Part shown: in pieces, positions 26,204-34,536 of the stretch
How positions within the stretch are numbered: position 1 is the first letter of the stretch
Layout: the number at the start of each line of letters is the position of its first letter
DNA from: Marmoricola sp. OAE513
Lineage (GTDB): Bacteria; Actinomycetota; Actinomycetes; Propionibacteriales; Nocardioidaceae
Length of the DNA stretch: 64,000 nt
Assembly: GCF_040546585.1 (NCBI RefSeq)
Contig: NZ_JBEPOC010000001.1
Location: forward strand, 620,001 to 684,000
Direction of reading: 5' to 3'
The notes under the pieces: model-generated
The model's input: the letters and a program-made list of their open reading frames with translations, nothing else
Databases searched by the model: none
Told to the model about the DNA's origin: nothing
Translations under genes and position numbers: made by a program

Positions 26204-26974
26204 GTGTCCGCTGAACTCACTCCCGTCTCCCCCGGGGTCGTCCGCCTGAGCTGGAGTGCCGAGCTCCAGGCCCAGGGCCTCGGACCGTCGGTCGAGGCCG
26301 TGCGCGTGGCGCTGGTCGACGGGTTCACCTCGGGCAACCACCGCATCGAGACGCACGTCGACCCCGAGGACGAGGACGCCCAGCGGATCGCGACCTTCTC
26401 CGGCCTGATGCGCGAGGGCGTGGCCCGCAGCGTCGTCGACGGTGCTGACCGGATCGTCTACGCCCGTCTGGCCGACGACACCCCGGTCGACGACCCGGCC
26501 GGCTTCCGACGCCTTCTGAACTCGTTCCTGCCGCGCAAGCGGGCGATCAGCCAGATGCTCATCCGCGCCTCGGGCGACCGGGTGCTGCTGTGCCAGCTCA
26601 CCTACAAGAAGGACTGGGACCTGCCCGGCGGCGTCGTCGAGGTCGGTGAGTCCCCGATGCTCGCCGTCGGTCGCGAGGTCGAGGAGGAGCTCGCGCTCAC
26701 CATCCCCCCGGGTCGCCTGGTGCTCACCGACTGGTTGCCCGCCTGGGGCGGCTGGGACGACGCTGTCTGCCTGGTCTTCGACGGCGGCGTGCACGAGGAC
26801 ACGATCGTCGAGCAGATCGTCCGCCAGAAGCGCGAGATCAGGTCAGCGAAGTTCTGCACGATCGAGGAGGTTCACGAGCTCTGCGCCGACTTCACCGCGC
26901 GCCGCGTTGTCTCCGCGATGATCAACGTCTCCGACTCCCCCGGTGCGCCGTACACCGAGAGCGGTCGCTCCTGA
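26204..26974 (+). CDS. Nudix hydrolase with N-terminal extension
   Basis: This 256-residue protein has its Nudix domain in the second half: GGVVEVGESPMLAVGREVEEEL matches G-x5-E-x7-REU-x-EE, with the later Gly of the box replaced by Ala. The first ~110 residues are a separate alpha/beta region (LSWSAELQAQGLGPSVEAVRVALVDGF) with no identified family. Nudix enzymes hydrolyse nucleoside diphosphate derivatives; the substrate is not predictable. The last 132 nt overlap the convergent EamA gene on the other strand. Confidence 0.82.
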   Translation: MSAELTPVSPGVVRLSWSAELQAQGLGPSVEAVRVALVDGFTSGNHRIETHVDPEDEDAQRIATFSGLMREGVARSVVDGADRIVYARLADDTPVDDPAGFRRLLNSFLPRKRAISQMLIRASGDRVLLCQLTYKKDWDLPGGVVEVGESPMLAVGREVEEELALTIPPGRLVLTDWLPAWGGWDDAVCLVFDGGVHEDTIVEQIVRQKREIRSAKFCTIEEVHELCADFTARRVVSAMINVSDSPGAPYTESGRS

Positions 26975-27835
26975 GCGAGCCGCCGAGGCTCTCGTCGTCA
27001 CCAGCACACCGACCAGCACGACGAGCCCACCGACCAGCTCAGCCGCGTTGGGGACCTGGTCCAGCAGCACCCAGGCGCTGACCATCGCGACGGGCGGGGC
27101 GATCAGCACGAACGGCACGACCGAGTGCGCCGGGTACTGGGCGAGCAGCCCGTTGAAGATCGAGTAGCCGACCAGCGAGGCCAGCCCGGCGGTGTAGAGC
27201 GTGGACAGGACCGCGTGGGCGCTCAGCCCCGTCAGCGCACTACCGACCGTGGACGGGCCGTCCACGACCAGGCTCACCAGCGCCAGCGGGACCGGCACGA
27301 CCAGCGATGACCAGACCGCCATCGAGAGGCCGGACTTCACGCCCGAGCGCCGCGACACCACGTTCCCGAAGCCCCAGCTCAGCGCACCGGCCAAGCAGAG
27401 CAGCAACGCGAACGCCGGGATGTGACCACCGCGGCCGACACCGACGACGACCAAGCCCGCCGCGCCGACCAGCACGCCGAGCAGCTGGCGCGAGGACGGG
27501 CGCTCTCCGATCCAGACAGCGGCGATCAGCACGGTGAACAGCACCTGGGCCTGGAGTACGAGCGCGGCGAGCCCGGGAGGCATGCCCGCATCCATCGACG
27601 AGTACAGGAGCCCGAACTGACCCAACGACATGAACAGCCCGACACCGAGGATCGTGTGCCACGGTGCGTCCGGCTTCGGGACGAAGAAGACGGCAGGAAC
27701 GATGACGGCCGCGAAGCGCAGCGCCACGAACAGCAGCGGCGGCATGCCGTCGTCCATCCCCCACGCGATCACCACGAAGTTGAAGCCCCAGATGGTCGCG
27801 ACCAGGACGGCGAGGGCGGCGTGACGAGGTCTCAT
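26843..27835 (-). CDS. EamA/DMT-family transporter
   Basis: This 330-residue integral membrane protein has ten predicted segments in two EamA repeats, starting MRPRHAALAVLVATIWGFNFVVIAWGM. WGFNFVVI and ALRFAAVIVPAVFF are typical of the drug/metabolite (RhtA/YedA-like) exporters. It is divergent from the LysR regulator at 27909, a common regulator-exporter pair. The hydrophobic part ends near GVLVTTRASAARSG; the final ~45 residues are hydrophilic and antisense to the Nudix gene, probably accidental read-through to the first in-frame stop. An upstream extension to 27895 would cover the promoter region and is rejected. Confidence 0.83.
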   Translation of the reverse strand: MRPRHAALAVLVATIWGFNFVVIAWGMDDGMPPLLFVALRFAAVIVPAVFFVPKPDAPWHTILGVGLFMSLGQFGLLYSSMDAGMPPGLAALVLQAQVLFTVLIAAVWIGERPSSRQLLGVLVGAAGLVVVGVGRGGHIPAFALLLCLAGALSWGFGNVVSRRSGVKSGLSMAVWSSLVVPVPLALVSLVVDGPSTVGSALTGLSAHAVLSTLYTAGLASLVGYSIFNGLLAQYPAHSVVPFVLIAPPVAMVSAWVLLDQVPNAAELVGGLVVLVGVLVTTRASAARSGATALGVRRTGGVGDVDHRGDNAARGEVGAELVNLLDRAELR

Positions 27836-27896
27836 GGGTTCCAGTCTGGGCGCCAGATCGATGAAGCACCAGCGAATACAAATCGATGGTTTCATG

Positions 27897-27902
27897 TAAT
27901 CT
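27897..27902 (+). promoter_or_regulatory. Leaderless-type -10 element for the LysR gene
   Basis: TAATCT ends 6 nt before the ATG at 27909. Two TTCATG direct repeats flank it (27891 and 27906) inside the 73-nt divergent space, so LysR autoregulation could act here. Confidence 0.45.
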
Positions 27903-27908
27903 CACTTC

Positions 27909-28826
27909 ATGATTGATCTGAGCACCCTACGCGCGCTCGAGGCCGTCGACCAGTTCGGGTCCGTGGTCGCCGCCGCCGACGAGCTCGGCTTCACCCCCTC
28001 GGCGATCTCCCAGCAGATCAAGCGTCTCGAGCGGCAGACGGGCGTCGAGCTGCTCGAGCGCGTCGGTCGCGGCGTGGTGCTCAGCGGCCCCGGACGACTC
28101 CTCGTCGCTGAGGGCGCCGTCATCGCCGCACAGCTCGAACGACTGGAGAGCGACCTGCACGCGCACGCCGGGGAGGCGGTCGGCGAGTTCGACCTGCTCG
28201 GGTTCTCCACCGCCATGCGCGGCCTGATCGGCCCGGTCGTCGCCGACCTGACGACCAAGCACCCGGACCTGCGAATCCAGCTCACCGAGCTCGAGCCGTG
28301 GGATGCCGTCGAACGGGTGGCCACCGGCCAGGGCGACGTCGCACTCGTGCACCGCTGGGGCGACGTGGTGCTGCAGATCCCGGACCACCTCGAACGCCGG
28401 GTGGTGCACCACGACGAGGCCGAGGTGATCCTGCCCGCAGGCCACCGCCTGATCGGGCGCAAACACGTCACGCCCGCTGACCTGGTCGAGGAACGGTGGA
28501 TCGCCACCCCCGAAGGCACCATCTGCCGGCAGTGGCTGTCCCGCATGTACGCCGGCACCGGAGGCCTCCCGCGGATCGAGCACGTCTCGATGGAGTTCGA
28601 GTCGCACCTCGCCCTGGTCGCCGCCGGACTCGGGATCGCGCTGATCCCGCGTCTCGGCCGCGGCCCATTGCCCGAGGGCACGAGCGCGGTCCGGGTGCGC
28701 GAGCCCGTGCCGTCGCGGCAGACCATCGCGATCTGGCGCCGCAGCCAGGACTCCTCCCCCGCCGTACGGGCGGTCGTGGAGGCGCTGGTCGCGGCGGGTC
28801 AGGTGAGCGTGAAGGTCCGCCCCTAG
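27909..28826 (+). CDS. LysR-family transcriptional regulator
   Basis: This 305-residue regulator has an N-terminal winged helix-turn-helix (LRALEAVDQFGSVVAAADELGFTPSAISQQIKRLERQTG, residues 5-43) and a two-subdomain effector domain from about residue 90 (VGEFDLLGFSTAMRGLIGPVVADL). The divergent EamA exporter is the obvious target. The 3' end overlaps the convergent nnaR gene by 4 nt. The ligand is not predictable. Confidence 0.9.
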   Translation: MIDLSTLRALEAVDQFGSVVAAADELGFTPSAISQQIKRLERQTGVELLERVGRGVVLSGPGRLLVAEGAVIAAQLERLESDLHAHAGEAVGEFDLLGFSTAMRGLIGPVVADLTTKHPDLRIQLTELEPWDAVERVATGQGDVALVHRWGDVVLQIPDHLERRVVHHDEAEVILPAGHRLIGRKHVTPADLVEERWIATPEGTICRQWLSRMYAGTGGLPRIEHVSMEFESHLALVAAGLGIALIPRLGRGPLPEGTSAVRVREPVPSRQTIAIWRRSQDSSPAVRAVVEALVAAGQVSVKVRP

Positions 28827-29932
28827 GACACCTTCAGCACGTACCCGCGCTTGATCACGGTCTTCACCAGCGGGTGCGGGGCCAGCGCCTCCCGCAGCCG
28901 CGCCACCGCGACCTCGGCCGTGTGCGGGTCCGCGGACTCCCCCGGCAGCGCGTCGAGCAACCGGTCGCGGCTGACCACCTCGCCCGGGTGCACCGCCAGC
29001 TCGCGCAGGATCGCCAGACCGTTCGGCGAGAGCGGCAGGACGGCGTGGTCCAGCGTGGCCGCGGACGCGCGCACGTGCAGCACTCCTGACGGCGTCGAGA
29101 CGCTGTGCGCCTCGTCGCCCAGGGTCAGGATGACCAGCCGGACCAGGGCACCCATCCGGGAGCGGTCGGGGTGGACCGGGTGCAGGCCGGCGTTGACCAG
29201 CGGATCAGCGGTCACCGGCCCGACCGCGGCGATCAGCAACCGGTCGGCGAGCACGAGATCGCGGACGACCTGGGTGATGCCCTGACGCTCGAGCTCCGCG
29301 ATCCAAGCGATCGCTGCCGGCGCGCTGGTGAACATCACCGCGTCGTACGACGCAGCCGCCACCTGCAACGCGGTCTCGCTGACCGCCTCGGGATCGCCAG
29401 GTGGCCCCCAGCGGTAGACCTCCAACGGCACGATGGACGCTCCCCCGCCGGTCAGCATCGTCTCGAGGTGCGGGTCGCCGGCCCCGTGGTGCTGGACCGC
29501 GATCCGGGTGCCGTCGACGCCCTCGGCGAGCAGGAACTCCACGATCTCGGCCGACGTCTCCGACTCCGCGACCCAGTCCGCCTTGAGGCCGACCGCCTGG
29601 AGGGCGCCGCGCGCCTTCGGGCCGCGGGCCACCAGTCGGGTGTTCTCCAGGTTGGCGACCAGGTCGTCGTACAGACCTGCGGCCTCGGCGGTGTCCATCC
29701 AGCCGCGGAACCCGATGCCGGTCGTGACCACCAGGGTGTCGACCGGCGTCGCGAGGATCTCCCGGGTACGGCGCAGCAGCTCGGGTTCGTCGATGTGCGG
29801 GACCACCCCGAGCGCCGGTGCCACCGTCACCTCGGCGCCGCGCCTGCTCAGCGCGGCCGCCAGCTCGTCGGAGCGGCGCTGGGCCGTGACGAGGATGCGG
29901 GTTCCGGCGAGGACCGGGGTGAGTTCGGTCAT
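28823..29932 (-). CDS. nnaR: HemD-like nitrate/nitrite assimilation regulator (NnaR type)
   Basis: This 369-residue protein is composed of a uroporphyrinogen-III-synthase-like domain (residues ~5-255, TRILVTAQRRSDELAAALSRRGAEV) and a C-terminal OmpR-type winged helix (residues ~275-368, LSPNGLAILRELAVHPGEVVSRDRLLDALPGE, TAEVAVARLREALAPHPLVKTVIKRGYVLKV). This fusion is the architecture of NnaR, which works with GlnR to activate nitrate/nitrite genes in Streptomyces and Mycobacterium. Its position 14 nt after nirD, last in the assimilation operon, supports that. It may alternatively retain a sirohaem-biosynthetic role. The ATG at 29932 is used. Confidence 0.83.
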   Translation of the reverse strand: MTELTPVLAGTRILVTAQRRSDELAAALSRRGAEVTVAPALGVVPHIDEPELLRRTREILATPVDTLVVTTGIGFRGWMDTAEAAGLYDDLVANLENTRLVARGPKARGALQAVGLKADWVAESETSAEIVEFLLAEGVDGTRIAVQHHGAGDPHLETMLTGGGASIVPLEVYRWGPPGDPEAVSETALQVAAASYDAVMFTSAPAAIAWIAELERQGITQVVRDLVLADRLLIAAVGPVTADPLVNAGLHPVHPDRSRMGALVRLVILTLGDEAHSVSTPSGVLHVRASAATLDHAVLPLSPNGLAILRELAVHPGEVVSRDRLLDALPGESADPHTAEVAVARLREALAPHPLVKTVIKRGYVLKVS

Positions 29933-29946
29933 GGGGTCACTGTTCC

Positions 29947-30369
29947 TTAGGTGCTCACGAGGTCGGCCGTCGGGGCGGGGTGCGCGACGGGCAGCGGGAC
30001 GGCCAACGGGACCGGGTGGACGTAGACCACGCCGCCGGCGATCCAGGTCCGGTAGACCGGGAGCGAGCGCGACGGATCGGTCAGGCACTCCCCGGTGGCG
30101 AGGACGAAGACGTGCTTGTACATCGGCGACGCCACGGTGTCGCGCTGGTCCGCGCCGCGACCGACCGAACCGACGATGCCGCGCGCGATCACGTTGGCGT
30201 CCGCGAACGGGTCGCGGTGCCCGACGGCGTAGACGAAGTCGGCCGCCTCCCCCGCCTCGTCGGTCCCGGTCACCCGGAACAATGCGACCTGCTGGTCCTT
30301 GACCAGCACGGCGACGCCACGCTCGGGGATGAGCTGACCCTTGGTGCAGACACCGACCCACTCGCTCAT
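29947..30369 (-). CDS. nirD: Nitrite reductase small subunit
   Basis: This 140-residue Rieske-fold subunit of the assimilatory NAD(P)H nitrite reductase begins WVGVCTKGQLIPERGVAVLVKDQQVALFRV. As usual for NirD it lacks the cysteine/histidine ligands of true Rieske proteins. Characteristic blocks are VYAVGHRDPFADANVIARGIVG and TVASPMYKHVFVLATGECL. The ATG overlaps the nirB stop by 4 nt (ATGA). It pairs with NirB to reduce nitrite to ammonium. A hydrophobic, proline-rich C-terminal tail (about 20 residues) extends beyond the core. Confidence 0.94.
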   Translation of the reverse strand: MSEWVGVCTKGQLIPERGVAVLVKDQQVALFRVTGTDEAGEAADFVYAVGHRDPFADANVIARGIVGSVGRGADQRDTVASPMYKHVFVLATGECLTDPSRSLPVYRTWIAGGVVYVHPVPLAVPLPVAHPAPTADLVST

Positions 30370-32990
30370 GACCGCACCTCCAGCGTCGTACCGGCGATGA
30401 CCACGGACTCACGTTCCTCCGGGGTCGCCGGCCTGCGCTGCCCTCGTTCGGTGACGTAGGTCAGGTCCGGGTCACCGGCCTCGGGCGCGTTGATGAAGGA
30501 CACGAACTGGGACAGCTTGTCCGGGTCGGCGAGGGTCGCGGCCCACTCGTCGCGGTAGCTCTCGACGTGCGCAGCCATGGCGGCGTCCAGGTCGGCGCAG
30601 ATCCCCAACGAGTCCTCCATGACGACCTCCCGGATCGCCTCGATGCCGCCCTCGTGGGCCTCGACCCACGGGGCCGTCCGCTGCAGCCGGTCGGCGGTGC
30701 GCACGTAGTACATGAGGAACCGGTCGATGGTGCGGACCAGGGTCTCGGTGTCGAGGTCCTCGGCGAACAGCTGCGCGTGGCGCGGGGTGAAGCCACCGTT
30801 GCCGCCGACGTACACGTTCCAGCCGTTGTCGGTCGCGATCACCCCGACGTCCTTGCCGCGCGCCTCGGCGCACTCACGGGCGCAGCCCGAGACGCCGAGC
30901 TTGATCTTGTGCGGCGAGCGCAGCCCTCGGTAGCGCAGCTCCAGCTCGACGGCGAGGCCGACGCTGTCCTGGACGCCGTACCGGCACCAGGTCGAGCCGA
31001 CGCAGGACTTCACCGTCCGCAGCGACTTGCCGTACGCGTGCCCGGACTCGAAGCCCGCGTCCACGAGGCGCCGCCAGATCTGCGGGAGCTGCTCGATCCG
31101 GGCACCGAACAGGTCGATCCGCTGGCCGCCGGTGATCTTCGTGTAGAGCCCGAAGTCCTCCGCCACCTGACCGATCGTGATTAGTCCAGCGGGGGTGATC
31201 TCGCCGGCGGGCACCCGCGGTACGACGGAGTAGGTGCCGTCCTTCTGCAGGTTCGCCATCACGTGGTCGTTGGTGTCCTGGAGCCGCGCGAGGTCCTTGT
31301 CCATCACGTGTCCGGTGCCCAGCGAGGACAGGATCGAGGCGACCACCGGCCGGCAGATGTCGCAGCCGCGACCGGTGCCGTGGGAGCCGATGATCTCGCT
31401 GAACGTGCGCAGGCCGGTGACCGAGATGATGTCGAAGAGCTGGGCGCGGCTGAACTCGAAGTGCTCGCAGAGCGCGTTGCTGACCGTGACACCAGTCTTC
31501 TCCAGCTCGGTGGTGACGAGCTTCTTGACCAGCGGGAGGCAGGAGCCGCAGCTGGTGCCGGCTTTCGTGCACGCCTTGACCGCACCCAGGTCGGTGCAGC
31601 CACCCGAGCAGACCGCGTCGCGGATCGTGCCCGCGGTGACGTTGTTGCACGAGCAGACGTTGGCCGCGTCCGGCAGGTCGCCGCCGACCGGAGCACCCGT
31701 ACCCTGCAACAATTCAGGGGGCAGCAGCCACGCGTTCGGGTCGGACCCGAGCTCGGCACCCAGCATCGGACGCAGTGACGCGTACGCGCTCGCGTCGCCC
31801 ACCAGGACACCCCCCAGCAGGGTCTTGGCGTCGTCCGACATCACGAGCTTCTTGTAGACCCCGGCGACCGGGTCCGCGTAGACGACCTCGAGGCTGCCGG
31901 GGGCCTCGGCGAACGCGTCGCCGAAGGAGGCGACGTCGACGCCGAGGAGCTTGAGCTTGGTGGAGGTGTCGGCGCCCGGGAAGGTGGCTTCCCCGCCGAG
32001 CAGCCGGTCCACGACGACCTCGGCCATCGTGTAGCCGGGACCGACGAGACCCCAGGTGCGGCCCTGGATGCAGGCGACCTCCCCGATCGCGTAGACGTCG
32101 GAGAGCCTCCCGGTCGTCGAGCTTGCCGAGACGCAGAAGTCGTCGACGACGACGCCACCGCGCTCGCCGATGACCAGCCCCGCCTCGCGGGCCAGCTCGT
32201 CGCGCGGGCGGACGCCGGTCGCGAAGACGACGACGTCGGCCTCCACCCGGCTGCCGTCCCCGAACTCCATGGCGGCGACCCGGCCGTCAGCACCGGCGTG
32301 CAGCGCCGCGCTCGCGGTCGAGGTCATCACCGCGACACCCAGCCCCTCGACGATCCGGCGCAGGGCCGCGCCGCCACCCTCGTCGACCTGGAGCGGCATC
32401 AGCCGGTCGGCGAACTCGACGACCGTCGTGGCCACACCGAGACCGTGCAGTGCGCCAGCCGCCTCGAGGCCCAGGAGGCCACCCCCGACGACCACGCCCT
32501 TGCTGCCCTCGGGGAGGCCCTGCACCCAGGCCTCCATCGTCTGGACGTCGTCGATCGTGCGGTAGACGAAGGCGCCCGGCAGGTCCGCACCGGTGACCGG
32601 CGGCACGAACGCCGACGATCCCGTCGCGAGGACGAGCGCGTCCCAGCCGCTCTCGCCGTCGTCGGTCCGCAGGGTGCGTGCAACCGGGTCGATGGCGGTC
32701 ACCCCGGTGCCGAGGTGCACCGTGACGAGAGGGTCCTCGGCGAGGTCGGTCTCGCCGAGGACGAGGTCGGCGGGGCTCCTGCCCGAGAAGTACGACGTCA
32801 ACGCCACCCTGTCGTACGGCGGGTGGATCTCCTCGCAGTACAGGTCGACGGCCCAGGTGCCGTCCGGGTCGCGGTCGCGCAGGGCTTCGACGAGACGGTG
32901 CGCGACCATCCCGCCACCGATCACGCTCAGCCGCTTGGAGCCGGGCGCACGGTCGTTGGAGGTAGCCAGTTCGGGGTGAGTACTGGACAT
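30366..32990 (-). CDS. nirB: Nitrite reductase [NAD(P)H] large subunit
   Basis: This 874-residue enzyme reduces nitrite to ammonium in six electrons. Its N-terminal FAD/NAD(P)-binding reductase module contains SVIGGGMVAHRLVEAL and a second GGGLLGLEAAGAL motif. A Bfd-like [2Fe-2S] region follows (VCSCNNVTAGTIRDAV, CTKAGTSCGSCLPLV). The C-terminal sirohaem/[4Fe-4S] sulfite-nitrite reductase domains carry cluster cysteines in KSCVGSTWCRYG (about residue 660) and GVSGCARECAEARG (about 700). I choose the ATG at 32990, preceded by AAGGTG. A TTG nine codons upstream would overlap nasB. Confidence 0.95.
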   Translation of the reverse strand: MSSTHPELATSNDRAPGSKRLSVIGGGMVAHRLVEALRDRDPDGTWAVDLYCEEIHPPYDRVALTSYFSGRSPADLVLGETDLAEDPLVTVHLGTGVTAIDPVARTLRTDDGESGWDALVLATGSSAFVPPVTGADLPGAFVYRTIDDVQTMEAWVQGLPEGSKGVVVGGGLLGLEAAGALHGLGVATTVVEFADRLMPLQVDEGGGAALRRIVEGLGVAVMTSTASAALHAGADGRVAAMEFGDGSRVEADVVVFATGVRPRDELAREAGLVIGERGGVVVDDFCVSASSTTGRLSDVYAIGEVACIQGRTWGLVGPGYTMAEVVVDRLLGGEATFPGADTSTKLKLLGVDVASFGDAFAEAPGSLEVVYADPVAGVYKKLVMSDDAKTLLGGVLVGDASAYASLRPMLGAELGSDPNAWLLPPELLQGTGAPVGGDLPDAANVCSCNNVTAGTIRDAVCSGGCTDLGAVKACTKAGTSCGSCLPLVKKLVTTELEKTGVTVSNALCEHFEFSRAQLFDIISVTGLRTFSEIIGSHGTGRGCDICRPVVASILSSLGTGHVMDKDLARLQDTNDHVMANLQKDGTYSVVPRVPAGEITPAGLITIGQVAEDFGLYTKITGGQRIDLFGARIEQLPQIWRRLVDAGFESGHAYGKSLRTVKSCVGSTWCRYGVQDSVGLAVELELRYRGLRSPHKIKLGVSGCARECAEARGKDVGVIATDNGWNVYVGGNGGFTPRHAQLFAEDLDTETLVRTIDRFLMYYVRTADRLQRTAPWVEAHEGGIEAIREVVMEDSLGICADLDAAMAAHVESYRDEWAATLADPDKLSQFVSFINAPEAGDPDLTYVTERGQRRPATPEERESVVIAGTTLEVRS

Positions 32991-33000
32991 GTCAGGCACC

Positions 33001-34536
33001 TTAGGTAGTCGATTCAACGGGCGTGTTTCGTGGTGTTACGGGCGTGCTACGGCGTACGGAGGGGGCCTCCGCCACGCCTTGCTCCTCGGTGTTCGGGTCA
33101 CTCGCGTTCAGCCAGTCGACGAGCCCGCAGACGACGTCCTTGCAACCACCGCACCCGGTGCTCGCACGGGTGCTGGCAGCGACCGCGTCCGCCGTCCGGG
33201 CGCCGCCCTCCCAGGCGGTGACGATGTCCTTCTTGGTGACGTTGCTGCACCGGCAGACGGTGGTGGCGCCGGGCATCAGCACCGGAGAGGTCGGTTCCTC
33301 AGCACGGGCCTCCGGCACCAGCAGGAGAAGCGGGTCGACCGGGAGCGGCGTCTGTCGGTCGTAGGCGAGCGTCAGGGCCGCGGAGACCTCCGGCGCACCG
33401 GTGCAGGTGACCCCGACGAGAGCACCTTCGCGGAGCACCAGGTCGACGTGCCGTCGGCCGCCGGGGTCGCTGACCGTGAGCACGCGGTCGTCGTCGAGGG
33501 CGGCCGACGCGCGCACGCCCATGGTGACCAGGTCGACGCCGGCAGCCTTGAGCTTCACGGTCGGCGAAGCGAGTGGGACAGCGGATTCGCGTCGTACCGG
33601 CGAGCCCGGCACGGAGGTGAGCTCGCCGACCAGCCGGTCCGCCTGAGCCCAACCCGGTGCCAGCAGACCGGTCATCCCGTCCGGCGACTGCGCGCAGTCA
33701 CCGATCGCGTGGATGCGCGGGTCGTCGGTCGTCAGGCTCTCGTCGACCACCACCCCGCGCTCGACCACCAGGCCGGCCTGCGCGGCGAGGTCGGTGTTCG
33801 CGCGCACCCCGCAGGACACCAGCACCAGGTCGGCTGCCAGCACGGTGTCGTCGGTGAGCCGTACGGCTACCACCTCGCCGTACGCGCTGATCACCTCGGT
33901 GACGCTGGTGCGGGTGCGCACGTCGATGCCGAGATCGCGCAACCGGCCAGCCATCGCCCGCGCCGGGCCCTGGTCGAGCTGGGTCGCCATCAGGTGCCCG
34001 TCGAGGTCGACGACGGTGACCGGGACGCCGCGCCGACGCAGCCCGCACGCCGTCTCCAGACCGAGGATGCCGCCGCCGAGGACCACGGCGTGCTTGGCGT
34101 TCATCGCACGGGCGGCGACGTTGCGGCAGTCGTCGAGCGTGCGCAGCACGTGCACGTGCCTCGGGTCCGACTCGAGCCCGGCGATCGGGGGGACGAAGGC
34201 GCGGGCGCCGGTGGCCAGCACCAGGCGGTCGAAGGTGCGGCGGCTGCCGTCGGCGAGCAGCACCTCGCCGGCCTCGCGGTCGATCGCGGTCGCGCTGAGG
34301 CCACGCCAGAACGCCACCCGATCGGTGCCGGGGAGCGGCAGGCTCAGGGCCTTGAGGTCGGACCGCCCCGCCAGGACGTCGGAGAGCAGGATCCGGTTGT
34401 AGGGCTCGTACTCCTCCGCGCCGACCAGCTCGACGGCGTACCGGCCGGTGCGGTCGGCGCGGACCAGCTCGTCGACGAACCGGTGGCCGACCATGCCGGC
34501 CCCGACGACGACGATCCGCTCCTGTCGAGACGTCAT
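33001..34536 (-). CDS. nasB: Assimilatory nitrate reductase electron-transfer subunit (FAD/NAD(P), Bfd-like domain)
   Basis: This 511-residue flavoprotein resembles the reductase half of NirB: RIVVVGAGMVGHRFVDELVRAD at the N-terminus, a second NAD(P) motif AVVLGGGILGLETACGL, and IHAIGDCAQSPDG. Its C-terminus is a Bfd-like [2Fe-2S] domain (TVCRCSNVTKKDIV, STGCGGCKDVVCGLVDWL). It lacks sirohaem domains, so it is the NAD(P)H-to-nitrate-reductase electron carrier, named here by the Bacillus convention. The ATG at 34536 overlaps the nasC stop by 4 nt. nirB begins 10 nt after its stop. Confidence 0.88.
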   Translation of the reverse strand: MTSRQERIVVVGAGMVGHRFVDELVRADRTGRYAVELVGAEEYEPYNRILLSDVLAGRSDLKALSLPLPGTDRVAFWRGLSATAIDREAGEVLLADGSRRTFDRLVLATGARAFVPPIAGLESDPRHVHVLRTLDDCRNVAARAMNAKHAVVLGGGILGLETACGLRRRGVPVTVVDLDGHLMATQLDQGPARAMAGRLRDLGIDVRTRTSVTEVISAYGEVVAVRLTDDTVLAADLVLVSCGVRANTDLAAQAGLVVERGVVVDESLTTDDPRIHAIGDCAQSPDGMTGLLAPGWAQADRLVGELTSVPGSPVRRESAVPLASPTVKLKAAGVDLVTMGVRASAALDDDRVLTVSDPGGRRHVDLVLREGALVGVTCTGAPEVSAALTLAYDRQTPLPVDPLLLLVPEARAEEPTSPVLMPGATTVCRCSNVTKKDIVTAWEGGARTADAVAASTRASTGCGGCKDVVCGLVDWLNASDPNTEEQGVAEAPSVRRSTPVTPRNTPVESTT

